NCBI GenBank assembly: GCA_012932865.1
Contig: SAXG01000043.1
Location: forward strand, 329,174-393,173
Direction of reading: 5' to 3'
DNA length: 64,000 bases
Source of the DNA: Amylostereum areolatum
Taxonomy: Eukaryota > Basidiomycota > Agaricomycetes > Russulales > Stereaceae
Below, piece after piece: positions 31,871 through 43,260 of the stretch. A program made the translations under genes and the position numbers. How positions within the stretch are numbered: the stretch's first letter is position 1; every line of letters starts with the position of its first letter. The notes under the pieces are model-generated. The model was given only the letters and a program-made list of their open reading frames with translations. It did no database searches and was not told the DNA's origin.

Positions 31871-32290
31871 TGTCACGGATCGCTCCATTTCTCTCTTCGT
31901 TTGCAGACCTCGTACACGCGACGCATCACGGCATATGACTTTCCCTTGCATCACATGCTTCAACGACGTCATTGCCCGGACTTCCGAGCGGGGTTCCGCA
32001 TCCTTATCTATGACATCATCGCTCCGGACCTTCGTCCTCCACCCCATGACTCCTTTCTTATTGTTCCCCCCGCTCGCACCACTATCGCATCGCATCGCAC
32101 CATCGTACCCACTTGTATATAAGGACAGTGTTTCTCTTCCCTTATCCCTAGACTGTCCATCTCGTCATACGGTACTGTAGCGCACGTTGCACTACCCTAG
32201 ACCCCGGCACTCTCAAATCTATTTTCTTCTCGCTCCTCCCATCGTCGCGACTTAGGCGGTTCATCGGTCTCATAAACTGTGTTTCTGACA
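31871..32290 (+). repeat. 5' LTR of A2 with promoter and self-priming signals
   Basis: TATATAA at 32116-32122 and the predicted transcript start TAGACTGTCCA at 32149-32159. After the LTR, two bases (CC) precede TGGACAGTCTA at 32293-32303, an exact 11-nt complement of the predicted transcript start. Confidence 0.93.
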
Positions 32291-33499
32291 CCTGGACAGT
32301 CTACCCCTACGCCTACCTCGCACCCCTCTCTCCATCTACCTCTGCCGTCTCTACGACGTTAAAAACTCCCACCACGGACCTCCCGAACGCACCGGTCTTC
32401 CTCCCGTTCAACGGAAAGCCGATCACCCCCCGCGACGACGCACCACTCCCCTACCCCTGGTCCGATGCCGTCACTGTCAACTGCCTCGTCCCCGTACAGA
32501 ACCTCTGTAAGAAAGATCCCTGGACCGCGCACGGCCTCAACTTCCGCATCTTCGAGTGGAGGTGGCACAAGGACCACGGTACTGTCGTCCTCGCCCTATA
32601 CGTCCGGATCACTACGTGCATCAACGTAGATCTCGAACGCCTTGAATTCACCCTCCACGCCCCCACCTACCACACATACCTCATCCAGGACGCCCCCAAC
32701 CCGATCCTCCAAACCAGTTTCACCTCCGTCTCCCAGTTTAACCGCCGGACCCCCGAATCCACCCCGCCACCAGTCCTCCGTCCCACCATCAAGGGTAAGA
32801 CCCTTCGTCGCCGCCACCACGAACATAAGATCCGCCAGGCAGTAAAAGCCGGCTACCTCACCAAGAAACTCCTCGGCCGTCGCCCCATCGCGGCGGACTT
32901 CTTCTAGACCATCATCACGTCCTCCACAGCCCCTTGTCCCCCCACCCCGAACCTTCCCCCAGGCGTCTTTCGAGACTACTGTCCCGAAGAATACTATATC
33001 CTCACCTCGCAGCAGACTAAGGAATCCGTACGTTGGCTGCACGACGAACCAAACCTGGCAACGTCGAGACTGGTACTTCGACGACCGCGACGAACAACCC
33101 TACGTCAAAGAATCGGATTTTGCCACCGCTGCGGACGTTCTACAGCGCTTCCTGAACCCCCCTCCGACCAACTCGCCCCCACCCCGTCGACGTATTGTAA
33201 TCGAAGTCCCAGAAGGGATCAACCACAACGACACAACTGGGAAGTGGTACGCCTATAGACGGAACAAGAACGGAACCCCAGGACGATCAGTAGTTGAGTG
33301 GCAGCCCACTTCGTTCAGTCCCGTCCAAGATCACTGGTCGTGGCATCATAACCAGCAATTCCTCACCCCCGCCGACTTCCTTGTCGCAAAACAAGTTGAG
33401 GACGAAGTTGAAGAAGCAGAAGAACGCCGACGAGAAACCCTACACCGCCTTGATCAAGAACTCGCCCAATCCCTCACCGTCCCCCTCCCCTTCGACAAG
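32284..33499 (+). pseudogene. A2 upstream coding segments 1 and 2
   Basis: The same layout as A1: open frame to TAG 32905-32907, then open again in the same frame to the ATG at 33500. In this copy an extra C at 33054-33055 breaks segment 2, where A1 is intact. See the A1 entries for content. Confidence 0.6.
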
Positions 33500-34516
33500 A
33501 TGTCCGACGCCGAATCCAAACCTGCCGTCTCCAAGTGGGAGATCGGCCCCAAGCCAAAGGCGATAGACGCGACACCCTCCGGTTCTCCCTCGAGCTCCGC
33601 ATGTTCCTGCGCGTTAACAAGGATGTTTATGCCACAGATGACGCCAAGATGATGCTCCTCCTCAGCCTGATGGAGGATGACACGGCGAAAGCCTGGGCCA
33701 CGCATCGCCGCATGGAACTCTTCGCCGACGAAGACGAGAAGGAAGACGCCGACACCCTCGACCCCACGCCCCCAACACTCCACTATAACTCCTACAAAGA
33801 GCTCTTCGAGAGGTTTGGCAAAGACTTCGTGCCCGTCGATCCGAAGATAGAGGCTCAGCGTAAGATCAACGAGCTCGCAATGACCACCCGGGACGTCACT
33901 GACTTTATCACCGAGTTTGAGATGCTGGCAACCATGTCAGCATACGACGACGAGGCGCTAATCCACTTTTTCAAGAAGGGACTTCAGCGTGACCTCGGCA
34001 AGCAGGTGGCCCGGTCGTACCCGTTCCCCACCAAGCTCGCGGAGTGGAAGGAGCGCGCCCGCCGCATCAACCACCAGTGGCTCGAAGAGAACCCGGAGAG
34101 GAAGAGCAGTCAGTCCAAGGGGGCTGTCGCGCTCACCTCGAACGGTTCGACCAACGACTCCTCGTCGCGCCGAGTCGGCGCCTTCACCAACACCTCGACC
34201 CGCCCTGCAAAGCTGACGGACGACGAGCGCGCAAAGATGATGCGTGAAGGCAAGTGCTTCATGTGTCGACAAGCCGGTCACGTCTCTCGCGACTGCCCCA
34301 ACCGCGACTCGAGCGCGCGACGGGTGGGCGCAGTAGAGACTGGGTCCAAGGCCCCTCCCCTGCCGACGAAACACGGCTCCGTCCACTGCGAAAGCAGCTC
34401 CCGACCCATCCAAAACCATCGCGGCGATCACTCGCCAGCTGAAGGATCTGGACGCGGAAGGCAAGGAGCAGGCGGTAGCGCTGTTGAAGGATATCCTGGA
34501 GTCGCAGGATTTTTGA
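33500..34516 (+). pseudogene. gag: A2 Gag
   Basis: ATG 33500 begins the MSDAESKP reading. As in A1 the frame must move near 33570 to reach the capsid-like core. The zinc knuckle is intact near 34260. An extra G at 34368 fuses the gag frame with pol before the normal slip site TTTTTGA (34510-34516), so the knuckle is followed directly by pol-frame sequence. In A1 this base is absent. Confidence 0.85.
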
Positions 34517-37500
34517 AACGCCCCCCAGTCGCGTCGTCTGGCGGAGGCAAAGGACTTGTATCATCGGCATCTTACAATTGCTTTTCTGTATTATCATCTA
34601 TGACCTCATGTGAGCAATCGTATCCATCGTGTGTGCACCTCTCTACTGTCACGAAGAACAGGCAAACACCCTCGATAACGCTCAGAGTCAAGATGATTGG
34701 ACGAGCAACAGGCCGACAAATCGACGCAGATGCACTGCTTGACAGCGGTGCAGAAGGAATCATCATCAATCGAAGCTTTGCTGAACACAAGAAGCTGACC
34801 ACGAGAAAACTAGAAAACCCGTTCCCCGTGCGTAACGTGGATGGCACCGAGAACATCATGGGCTGGGTACGTGACACGACAACCCAGCGAATCCGGATAT
34901 ACTCGCAAGACTCAAAGGCATACCATGAGGAAGAAGCTGAGTTCTTCATCACCGACATCGGTGATCACGATATGATCCTTGGAACAGACTGGCTCAATGA
35001 GCATAACCCCACCATAGACTGGCAGCAAGATCGTGTTGACATGCTCCGCTGCCCTCCCTCCTGCACCCTCTCCGAACCGACCGTGACAAACCTTGCAACA
35101 AAGCCGCGAACACCATCGTCGACCCGATCACAGCGAAAGGTTCGAGCTGATGCGCCCCCTAAGGTACCTCCAGTCCCGGACGACCCCTTCCCAGAACCAG
35201 TGTATGTCTCCTGGGCCCCTATCCCTACATATGTCATCCCCGCGCGCAGGGTCAAAGGTGTTCGTATCCGCACATCCCATCTCTCACCTCTACCTGCCCG
35301 CCTTTTCACTGAAGACGACGACAAACGACCCAGGGTCTTCCGAGACTGGGAGATCAATGGCCTGCATCGTGCTGGGATTCTTCCTGAAGTTGACGGCCCT
35401 AACCCGGAGGCAGTACCAATCCGCGCGGGCTTCACCAAGGCGCAAGAGCTTGCAGAGCACTCAAAGGAAAATGCACGTCCGCAAACCTTTGAAGACTTGG
35501 TTCCCCCTCCATACCGCGACTTTGCACCCGTATTCGACAAGAAAACCTCTGAACGACTACCCGACCGACGACCATGGGATCATGCCATCGACATGAAGGA
35601 CGGCTTCGAACCCAAGCCGTGCAAGATCTATCCGCTCTCCCCCTCCGAGCAGATCGAGCTCGATACCTTCCTCGACGACCACCTGAAGAAGGGCTACATT
35701 CGCCCATCGAAGTCGCCGCAGGCAAGTCCGTTCTTTTTCGTCAAAAAGAAGGATGGGAAGCTGCGGCCTGTACAGGACTATCGAGAGCTAAACAAGGGTA
35801 CCGTCAAGAACGAGTATCCCTTGCCGCTGATCTCAGAAATTGTCGACCGCCTCAAAGGTGCAAAGATCTTCTCCAAGATGGACGTCCGCTGGGGGTACAA
35901 CAACGTCCGCATCAAGGAAGGCGACGAGTGGAAGGCTGCGTTCAAGACGAATCGTGGCCTCTTTGAACCTACGGTGATGTTCTTCGGCCTTATGAACTCC
36001 CCCGCGACGTTCCAGGCAATGATGAACGAACTTTTTAAGGACCTTATCGACTCGGGAAAAGTCATCATCTACATGGACGACATCCTCGTATTCACTCGAA
36101 CTATGGAGGAACATCGTGCCATAGTGCGACAGGTTCTCCAACGCCTACAAGACAATGACCTGTTCCTTAAGCCGGAGAAATGCGTCTTTGAGCAGGACTC
36201 CGTTGAATACCTCGGACTCATTATCTCGCACGACAAGATCGCCATGGACCCCGTCAAGGTAGCTGGTATCCAGGACTGGCCGACACCCCTGGACGGTCAA
36301 GGATGTACAATCCTTCCTCGGATTTGGTAATTTCTACCGACGCTTCATCAAGGATTTCTCCAAGATCGCACGACCTCTGTTCGACCTGACAAAGAAGGAC
36401 TGCACATGGAATTGGTCGACGGAATGCCAGGCGGCGTTTAACGCACTTAAAGCTGCGTTCACCTCCTCCCCTGTCTTAGTTATGCCTGATCCAAGGAAAC
36501 CCTACCTCGTCGAAGTTGACGCCTCGGACTTTGCTACTGGAGGTATACTCTTGCAGAAAGGTGACGACGGTCACTGGCATCCAGTGGCGTATCTGTCCAA
36601 GGCCCTGTCCGAACCGGAACGCAACTACGACATCTACGACAAGGAGCTACTCGCGATCATCCGTGCGCTCGAAGCCTGGCGCCACTACCTTGAAGGCGCC
36701 CCCGACACCGTCGAAATCTGGACAGACCACAAGAACCTGGAACACTTCAAGACAGCACAGAAGCTGAGCCGCCGACAGGCACGTTGGGCTCTATTCCTCA
36801 CTCGATTTGACTTCGCGCTCGTTCACAAACCAGGAGTATCCCATCGCCCAGACCCAATGTCCCGACGACCTGATCACAAGCAGGGCGTTGAGGATGACAA
36901 CAAGGAGCGTATCTTGCTCGACCCCAAGTACTTCCAGATACGTGCAACAAGGCCAGGAGCAGTAACCTCCCTCGGCGATGTCGAACTCCGACGACGTATC
37001 CGCGACTGCAAGACCAAGGACATCGAGGTCGTTCAAGCTCTGGATGCCATCTTACGAAATGGACCACGTACACTTGTCAAGAACCTTCAAGAGTGGAACT
37101 ACGAAGAAGGCCTGGTCCTGTTTAGAGGAAAGGTATATGTCCCTGCAGATGACGAGTTGCGACGCGACATTGTCAAAATGTACCATGAATCGCCCCTGGC
37201 TGGACACCCTGGTCGCTTCAAGACTTACGAACTTGTGAGTCATGAATATTGGTGGCCTGGCATGTCTGTCTTCGTCCGCGACTTCGTAGCAGGATGCGCA
37301 ACCTGCCAGTCGACAAAGACACAGAGCAGCCGACCCCACGTCGACATGATCCCAAACGAAGTACCCGACCGACCATTTGGCGTCATCTCTACCGACTTCA
37401 TTGTCGAGCTCCCTGACTGCGAAGGCTATAATGCCGTCAATGTCGTGGTTGATCGCCTCACCAAGATGGTGGTTACCACCCCATGTACAACGAAGATCAC

Positions 37501-38609
37501 CAGCGATGGCACGGCCGACATTCTCTTCGATAAGGTATACCGACATTACGGCTTGGCGGACAAGATCATCTCGGATTGTGGACCCCAATTTGCTGGGACA
37601 GGTGATGCGTACACTCAACGAGAAGCTCGGGATCAAGTCCGCCCTCAGCACAGCGTATCACCCACAGACAGACGGCCAAACCGAACGCGAGAACCAGAAC
37701 CTTGAGCAGTTCCTGCGAGTGTTCTGCAACTACCGTCAAGATGACTGGGTGAAGTGGCTGCCCTTCTTCGAGTTTTCTCACAACTCCCGCACCCATGCAG
37801 CTACTGGAAAGGCTCCCTTTGAAGTCCTCTACGGCTTCCTCCCCAAGATGTACCCATCCGTAAATCCGTCCTCAAAGGTCCCTGCAGTTGAAGAACGCCT
37901 CCGTCAACTTGAAGAAGTCCGACAGGAGATTAAGGCCAGCCTTGCCCTTGCATCCGACTTAATGAAGCACTACAACTGGTGACACGATCAGCAAATCGAC
38001 ACTGTTTGCCGTCGGAGACAAGGTCTGGCTTGAAGGCAAAAACCTGAAGACGACGAGGCCGAAAGCTAAGCTTGCTGCCAAACGATTTGGACCCTTCGAG
38101 ATCGTTGACGTCATTAGCCCAGTAAACTACCGCCTGAAGCTGCCAAAGACGTGGAGAATCCACCCGGTCTTCCATGCTTCGCTGCTCACTGCGTACAAAG
38201 AGACAACGGCACATGGTCCAAACTATGAACAACCGCCGCCTGACCTCGTTGATGACGAGGAAGAATATGACGTTGAAGACATCATCGACTCGAAGCCGAC
38301 CCGCAACAAGAAAGGCATACAATACCTCGTCAAGTGGGCAGGCTATCCTGACTCCGAGAATACCTGGCTCCCTCGCTCCTCGCTCTCAAAGTCACCGACA
38401 TGATCGACGCCTTCCACAAACGCCATCCAAATGCGCCCCGCCCTGTGCGTTCCCTCGGCATCTCCTTTGACGATTTCCTCGCATCTACCCTTGCAGATGA
38501 CATTGCGCTCCAGGCGAAAGCGCGTCTTAAAGGGGGGGTGATGTCACGGATCGCTCCATTTCTCTCTTCGTTTGCAGACCTCGTACACGCGACGCGTCAC
38601 GGCACATGA
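34510..38609 (+). pseudogene. pol: A2 Pol, broken by single-base indels
   Basis: Protease (34741), reverse transcriptase (YMDD at 36070-36081), RNase H, integrase and chromodomain as in A1. Relative to A1 there is an extra T at 36290 in reverse transcriptase, an extra G at 37595-37597 in integrase, an extra T at 37977 and a missing G at 38391 near the chromodomain. A run of four independent breaks in an element whose LTRs differ by about 1 percent is unusual and could partly reflect assembly of a repeat. Confidence 0.9.
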
Positions 38610-38961
38610 CTTTCCGTTGCATCACATGCTTCAACGACGTCATTGCCCGGACTTCCGAGCGGGGTTCCGCATCCTTATCTATGACATCATCGCTCCGGAC
38701 CTTCGTCCTCCACCCCATGACTCCTTTCTTATTGTTCCCCCCGCTCGCACCACTATCGCATCGCATCGCACCATCGTACCCACTTGTATATAAGGACAGT
38801 GTTTCTCTTCCCTTATCCCTAGACTGTCCATCTCGTCATACGGTACTGTAGCGCACGTTGCACTACCCTAGACCCCGGCACTCTCAAATCTATTTTCTTC
38901 TCGCTCCTCCCATCGTCGCGACTTAGGCGGTTCATCGGTCTCATAAACTGCGTTTCTGACA
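38542..38961 (+). repeat. 3' LTR of A2
   Basis: 420 bp preceded by the polypurine tract AAAGGGGGGG (38529-38538) and GTGA. Four differences from the 5' LTR, two at CpG. Confidence 0.96.
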
Positions 38962-39050
38962 TCGCCGTGTCTGATCGGCTTCCCTCTGTCGTCCTCTTCC
39001 TCTGTCAGCTTTGTCGTAACTTGGTGCTGTTGCACTAGTCGTTGCTGACA
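38962..39050 (+). repeat. 3' LTR of B, right part
   Basis: Resumes the B LTR at TCGCC (duplicated) and ends GCTGACA at 39050, followed by AATCT, B's target-site duplication. Confidence 0.96.
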
Positions 39051-39455
39051 AATCTCCCGTGTCGGCACCTTCCCAGTCTACGTCTAAGCCTGCTTCAACA
39101 GCAGGTCTGGATGCCATTGCACGGGCGAAGGCTAATCTCAAAAAGGCTACACCGAAAAAACCTGCTGATCCTTTTGAGGCCATGCTCGGTTTTGCGAAGT
39201 ATATCTCTTGATTTGGTACCCCTATATTATCTAACTATATTCCATAGAGCACAAGTTGAGACTTTGAAGACATTCAACATCCATCGCCTGCGTATTGAGC
39301 ACCGCAAAAGCTTCCAGGATGCACGCGCAGGGGTTGTACAGCTTATGAAGGATGGTTTACGTTCTCCGACAAGCAGTCGGAAGGAGATTTCTCGTCTAGA
39401 TGCAGAGGAAGCCGAGGTGATGAAAAATTTAGACTCTATGGCTTCTGAGTCCTGA
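39051..39455 (+). pseudogene. Harbinger-neighbour gene, 3' fragment
   Basis: Continues the frame of 24369-24437: exon to 39198, a 49-nt GTATAT..ATAG intron (39199-39247, CTAAC branch) and a last exon ending TGA 39453-39455. Content is Ala/Lys/Pro-rich, then a helical tail (FNIHRLRIEHRKSFQDARAG). It converges on the transposase, 144 bp away. In PIF/Harbinger elements the second gene encodes a Myb/SANT-type DNA-binding partner of the transposase. The position fits, but I cannot see a SANT domain in the surviving part, so that role is inference. It is interrupted by 14.6 kb of retroelements. Confidence 0.6.
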
Positions 39456-39599
39456 AGTAGCTTCACAACACCTACTCTTGACAACTAACACATTATTCAC
39501 TCATTCATCTCTATACATTCTCTTTCTAGTTAACTTGGATACTTTATAATCTCCTCCTTTCCTTTCACATAAATTTTTTACTATGCGGCACAATAACTA

Positions 39600-40920
39600 T
39601 CATTGATTCAATTGTATAAGCTCCTGAACAAGCTGTTGCCTCTTCCAATCTGCTTCCTCACCAACTCCCTGAAATATTGGCTCATGAGGCCCTCCACGAT
39701 CCTCCTCCTCCTCCTGCTGCCCATGTGGCACCATGAGATGCTGTGTCTTCTCGAGACCCTCGACATCGATAATGAAGTTATGAAGAATGACCGCCACCGT
39801 AATCCACCGACAAGCCTGGAAGTGTGCTTGGTTGGACCCAATATCCACACGAAGTCCTCGAAGACACTGGAATCGACCCTTCAAAGCCCCCATGCAATGT
39901 TCAGAGCGAACACGGAGAGATGAGACAGTACGATCAAAAAGACGGTTTTTGGGTCGGAAGGATGCAGGTTCCTTGTGCACAGGAATTGTACAGCTGTTGA
40001 CGGCATATGCAGAGTCAGCCCATGCGAACTCCTCACCCTCAAAGAACCAGTCAGGGTATTTTGCAGCTGCAGTATGCTCAAAAGCACTCGCATCGTGAGC
40101 AGAACCAGTCATGCCATGACTGAAGTCGACGATACGAAGATTTGACGGTACGTTCCCAATCTAAGACCAAACCAAAGTTATTAGCAGCTGATTAGCAAGG
40201 GTAGGAAAGAGATCAAACTTGTGCATTCAGCCCGTAATTTCCTTTGCGCGTGTAGTATGCATCACCATTGAGATCGGGTCGGGCATACAGAACGACGATC
40301 GTCCCATCGTACATCACCCAGCCATCCCGCCAATGCCCCTCCAAAAATCCCAGATGGTCATCCATCCACTGCTTCTCCACCTCCTTCTCCTCCGGTGTCA
40401 GTTGCCGTACAAAGAGGTCATGCAGGCTTTCAATTGCTGTAAAACAACGCTCCGTATACTTGATCACAGTCCCCTCCGCAATCCCTGCCTGCCTTCCCAC
40501 ATCCATCACCGAAACTCCGTTCCCATACCGTCCCATACGAAGTAGGGTCACAGCGAGCTGCAACTCGACGGATTGCTGGCCGTTGTTGGAGTTGTTTGAG
40601 AATACAGGGTGATCTTCAATGAGAGCGACGAGGATGTCGAAGCATTGCGGAGACATGCGGAGCATCTCGACAAAGCGGTGGTGATTTTGATGGTCTCGAG
40701 CATACTCGAACGCAAGATCTATGTTGCCCTTCTTGAGAACCTTGTTGGTACGACCGCGGAGATAGCGAGTGTTGCAGATGCGATCGAGGATAGCGGTGTC
40801 AACGAGGAGATTCTGGCTGAGGGCTTCGAAGTCATCGATGTTGTCGAGATCACGGATGATTTTGAAGAGGAGGTATGCCTGCATGAGGCTCGAGTGACTG
40901 TTTCCGGTAGCGGTGGGCAT
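39600..40920 (-). CDS. PIF/Harbinger-type DDE transposase
   Basis: Two exons, 40920-40219 and 40160-39600, joined by a 58-nt GTTTGA..TTAG intron, give 420 residues without a break. The N-terminal half is helical with an HTH-like segment (VSVMDVGRQAGIAEGTVIKY). The catalytic DDE_Tnp_4-type domain shows VMYDGTIVVLYARPD (first Asp), GSAHDASAF (second Asp) and LRVRSEHCMGALKGRFQCLR (Glu). Length and motif order match Harbinger transposases, which cut and paste elements with short terminal inverted repeats and 3-bp target duplications. Both exons look intact, so the enzyme may be functional, but I could not identify the element ends. Confidence 0.9.
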
Positions 40921-41199
40921 CGTAGATGGATGGAAGAGGGCTGGGATGCGTAACAAGAGCCAAGGACACCGTACGAGCCCCGGCGTGTCGACACGACTGG
41001 GGAAGATTATGTAAGTCACGCTGCTCGACAGGCGTGACAGGCGTGAGGAGATCCTGGGGTGCTCCCGCTCCTGTGCTCCCGGGAGCGCTCCTGCCTGCTC
41101 CCGCAACTTTGAACATAGCTAGTGTTGCCCTCGCCCCCGATCCTTGCCAATCCGCCGCCACGACCGGGACCCCCGGAAGACGGGCATGACCGTACTTAG

Positions 41200-42480
41200 A
41201 AACTTATCTGATCGAAGTGTCTGTGATCACTCATCATATTATCTATCTCTGTAACAAGCATCGCAACCTTGGAAAACTCTTGAGAATTCCGCTCGGGGTG
41301 AGACAAAGGTGAGAGTTGAACGCTGAGCGCTGAACATTGATACTGTCGACACCAAGTCCAGCATCATTTCACTGCTCGATACTACGCGACGCCTCCGTCT
41401 GTAACACTCTATACGAGGGAGATGGAGGGACGGCCCCCCCTACACCCGAGATGCGACGCACTGCACCACGGCTCCCAGAGCGAATGACATCCACATCCCA
41501 ATAATGCATCCACCCCCCTCTCCTTCCCGGCTGCCCCACCTACAACTGTGATCACCTCAGGACATCCAGTAGGGTCATGCATACGCAACTGCGAGAGCGG
41601 AAACAAGACGAGAAAGCAACACAGTGGCGGCATCGCCGTCAGATGTGCCAAACGGAGGACCCAGCCGCGAGGTTAGACAACGCTCCCATATCCTCGCTTA
41701 CTCGGAGAGCAGAATGCGCTACCCTGGCTGAGGGTTCTCCTGGGTGATGCCCACGTTCTGAACATACTGGCTAAACACACGTACGATATATTCGACATCT
41801 ACGAGTCGCGCCCCTTGGTATGGCCAAAGCTCCCTAACTCACGTGGAATCCCACATGTATAATACTTCATATGCCCGAAATGAGACTGAACGGCATGACC
41901 ACCATGCACTGACCGAATGTCCTTTGGCATAGACCCACCGCCAACCCGTATTGACTGACTGGCTCCTCTTTATGCGGCGGGTAGAGAACTTTAAATGCAG
42001 TTAATTCGCCCAATGTTGTCGGAGGAGTCCGGGTGGCGCGACCGTGGCGGCGTCGTGATAACCACTCGAAACCTGGCAGTTCCTGAAGGGGACCCCCCCT
42101 TGTACTCTATCTATCTATCTATCTATCTGACAACGGTTCTGATGTGCGGCTGAGCCGTATATCATGGACGGCACTGCCATATAAGGTCACTACCTTAGCC
42201 TAAAGGGGACCCATCAGCAATCTAACACATTGAGTTAAGGCATGTTTTTGGCTAGTTGCCAAGTTGTACAATCTATGAAACAGGCGAAACACCCAAACTT
42301 CGAAACTGGTCTGAAACCTACCATAGGTAAACTAGGGACCAAGTACTTACCAACACACCTTCAACCTACACCCTTGAATTTCTTATTTGCTTGTAGACCC
42401 ACAATCACACAATATGATGATGATGAAACAAGTTATATTGTGCATGATATCATAACAAAAATAACAAAATGTATACTATA
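41200..42480. other. gene-poor stretch with ATCT microsatellite
   Basis: No supported gene. An (ATCT)n tract lies at about 42104-42128. From 42240 to 42480 the sequence becomes AT-rich. Confidence 0.5.
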
Positions 42481-42529
42481 TAATAATGTCTGATAAGTGA
42501 AATAGGGCAACTGCAGCAGCAGGGTAGGG

Positions 42530-43260
42530 TGACAACACGGCAGTGGTGACGAGACACAGGGGACAAGACGGCAGTGTGACAAGTGGTGGTGTGACGAGAC
42601 AGCGGTGTGACGAGACGGGAGTGTGCCGAGACGGCGGTGTGACGAGACGGCGCGGGTGGCGAGACAGTGTGGGCGAGATGGCGGTGGTAGCGAGACGGCG
42701 GGGACGGCAAGAGGGCGCGGGTGGCGAGACGACGGGGGCAGCGAGAGGGCGCGGGTGGCGAGACGGTGCAGGCAAGACAGCGGTGGTGGTGAGACAATGG
42801 GGACGGCGAGACAGTGGGGACGGCGAGACAGTGGGGACAGCGGGGACGGCGAGACAATGGGGACAGCGAGACGGTGCGGGGACAGCGAGACAATGGGGAA
42901 AGCGAGACGGCGCGGGTGGCAAGATGACGGGGGCGGTGAGACAGAGCGGGTGGCAAGACAGCGCAGGCGAGACGGCGGTGGTGGTGAGAGGGCAGTGGTA
43001 GTGAGAGGGCGGTGGTGGTGAGAGGGCGCGGGCGAGACGGCGGTGGTAGCGAGATGGTGGGGACAGCAAGACGGCGGGGACGGCGAGACGGCGGGGATGA
43101 CAAGATGGCAGGGATGGCGAGACGGCGGGGACAGCGAGACGGCGTAGGTGGCCAGACGACGGGGGCAACGAGACGGCTCGGGTGGCGAGACAGCGCGGGC
43201 GAGACGGCGGTGGTGGCGAGACGGCTCGGGCGACAGAGTGAGGGGGGTGACGAGGTAGCG
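42530..43260. repeat. GGCGAGAC minisatellite
   Basis: Dozens of degenerate 15-18-bp units built on GGCGAGACGGCGGGGACA with variants GGTGGCGAGACGGCGCGG. All six frames show long open repetitive readings, which I do not call as genes. The array is unlike the 22.7-23.3 kb minisatellite in unit. Confidence 0.9.

Larger units (their letters stand above)
31871..38961 (+). mobile_element. full-length chromovirus family A copy 2 (A2), nested in the LTR of B
   Basis: 7091 bp, opposite orientation to A1. LTRs 31871-32290 and 38542-38961 differ at four positions. Target-site duplication TCGCC at 31866-31870 and 38962-38966. The internal sequence is nearly identical to A1 but has six single-base indels that break its frames. 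It must be younger than the B insertion because it lies in a B LTR. Confidence 0.97.
24438..39050 (+). mobile_element. Ty3/gypsy chromovirus, family B, containing nested A2
   Basis: LTR retrotransposon on the plus strand with a 5' LTR at 24438-24894, and a 3' LTR beginning at 31498 and ending at 39050 that is split by the A2 insertion. Its target-site duplication is AATCT at 24433-24437 and 39051-39055. Without A2 it is about 7.5 kb. Polypurine tract AAGGAAGGGG at 31485-31494. Gag has homopolymer frame breaks and an altered zinc knuckle. Pol has two stops and one frameshift, so this copy cannot be autonomous. The LTRs differ at 5 of 457 positions. Confidence 0.96.

Noticed and set aside
32596..33042. 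148-codon minus-strand frame inside A2, also at 20923-21423 in A1
   Set aside because: Shadow of the upstream coding segment. The plus (element) strand frame has better amino-acid character and connects with gag.
41053..41103. Repeated GCTCC units as a right terminal repeat of the Harbinger element
   Set aside because: No matching inverted copy found on the far side of the neighbour gene, so the element end cannot be fixed.
42104..42128. (ATCT)n tract as a CRISPR-like or regulatory array
   Set aside because: Simple microsatellite. No CRISPR-like repeat-spacer pattern occurs anywhere in the window.
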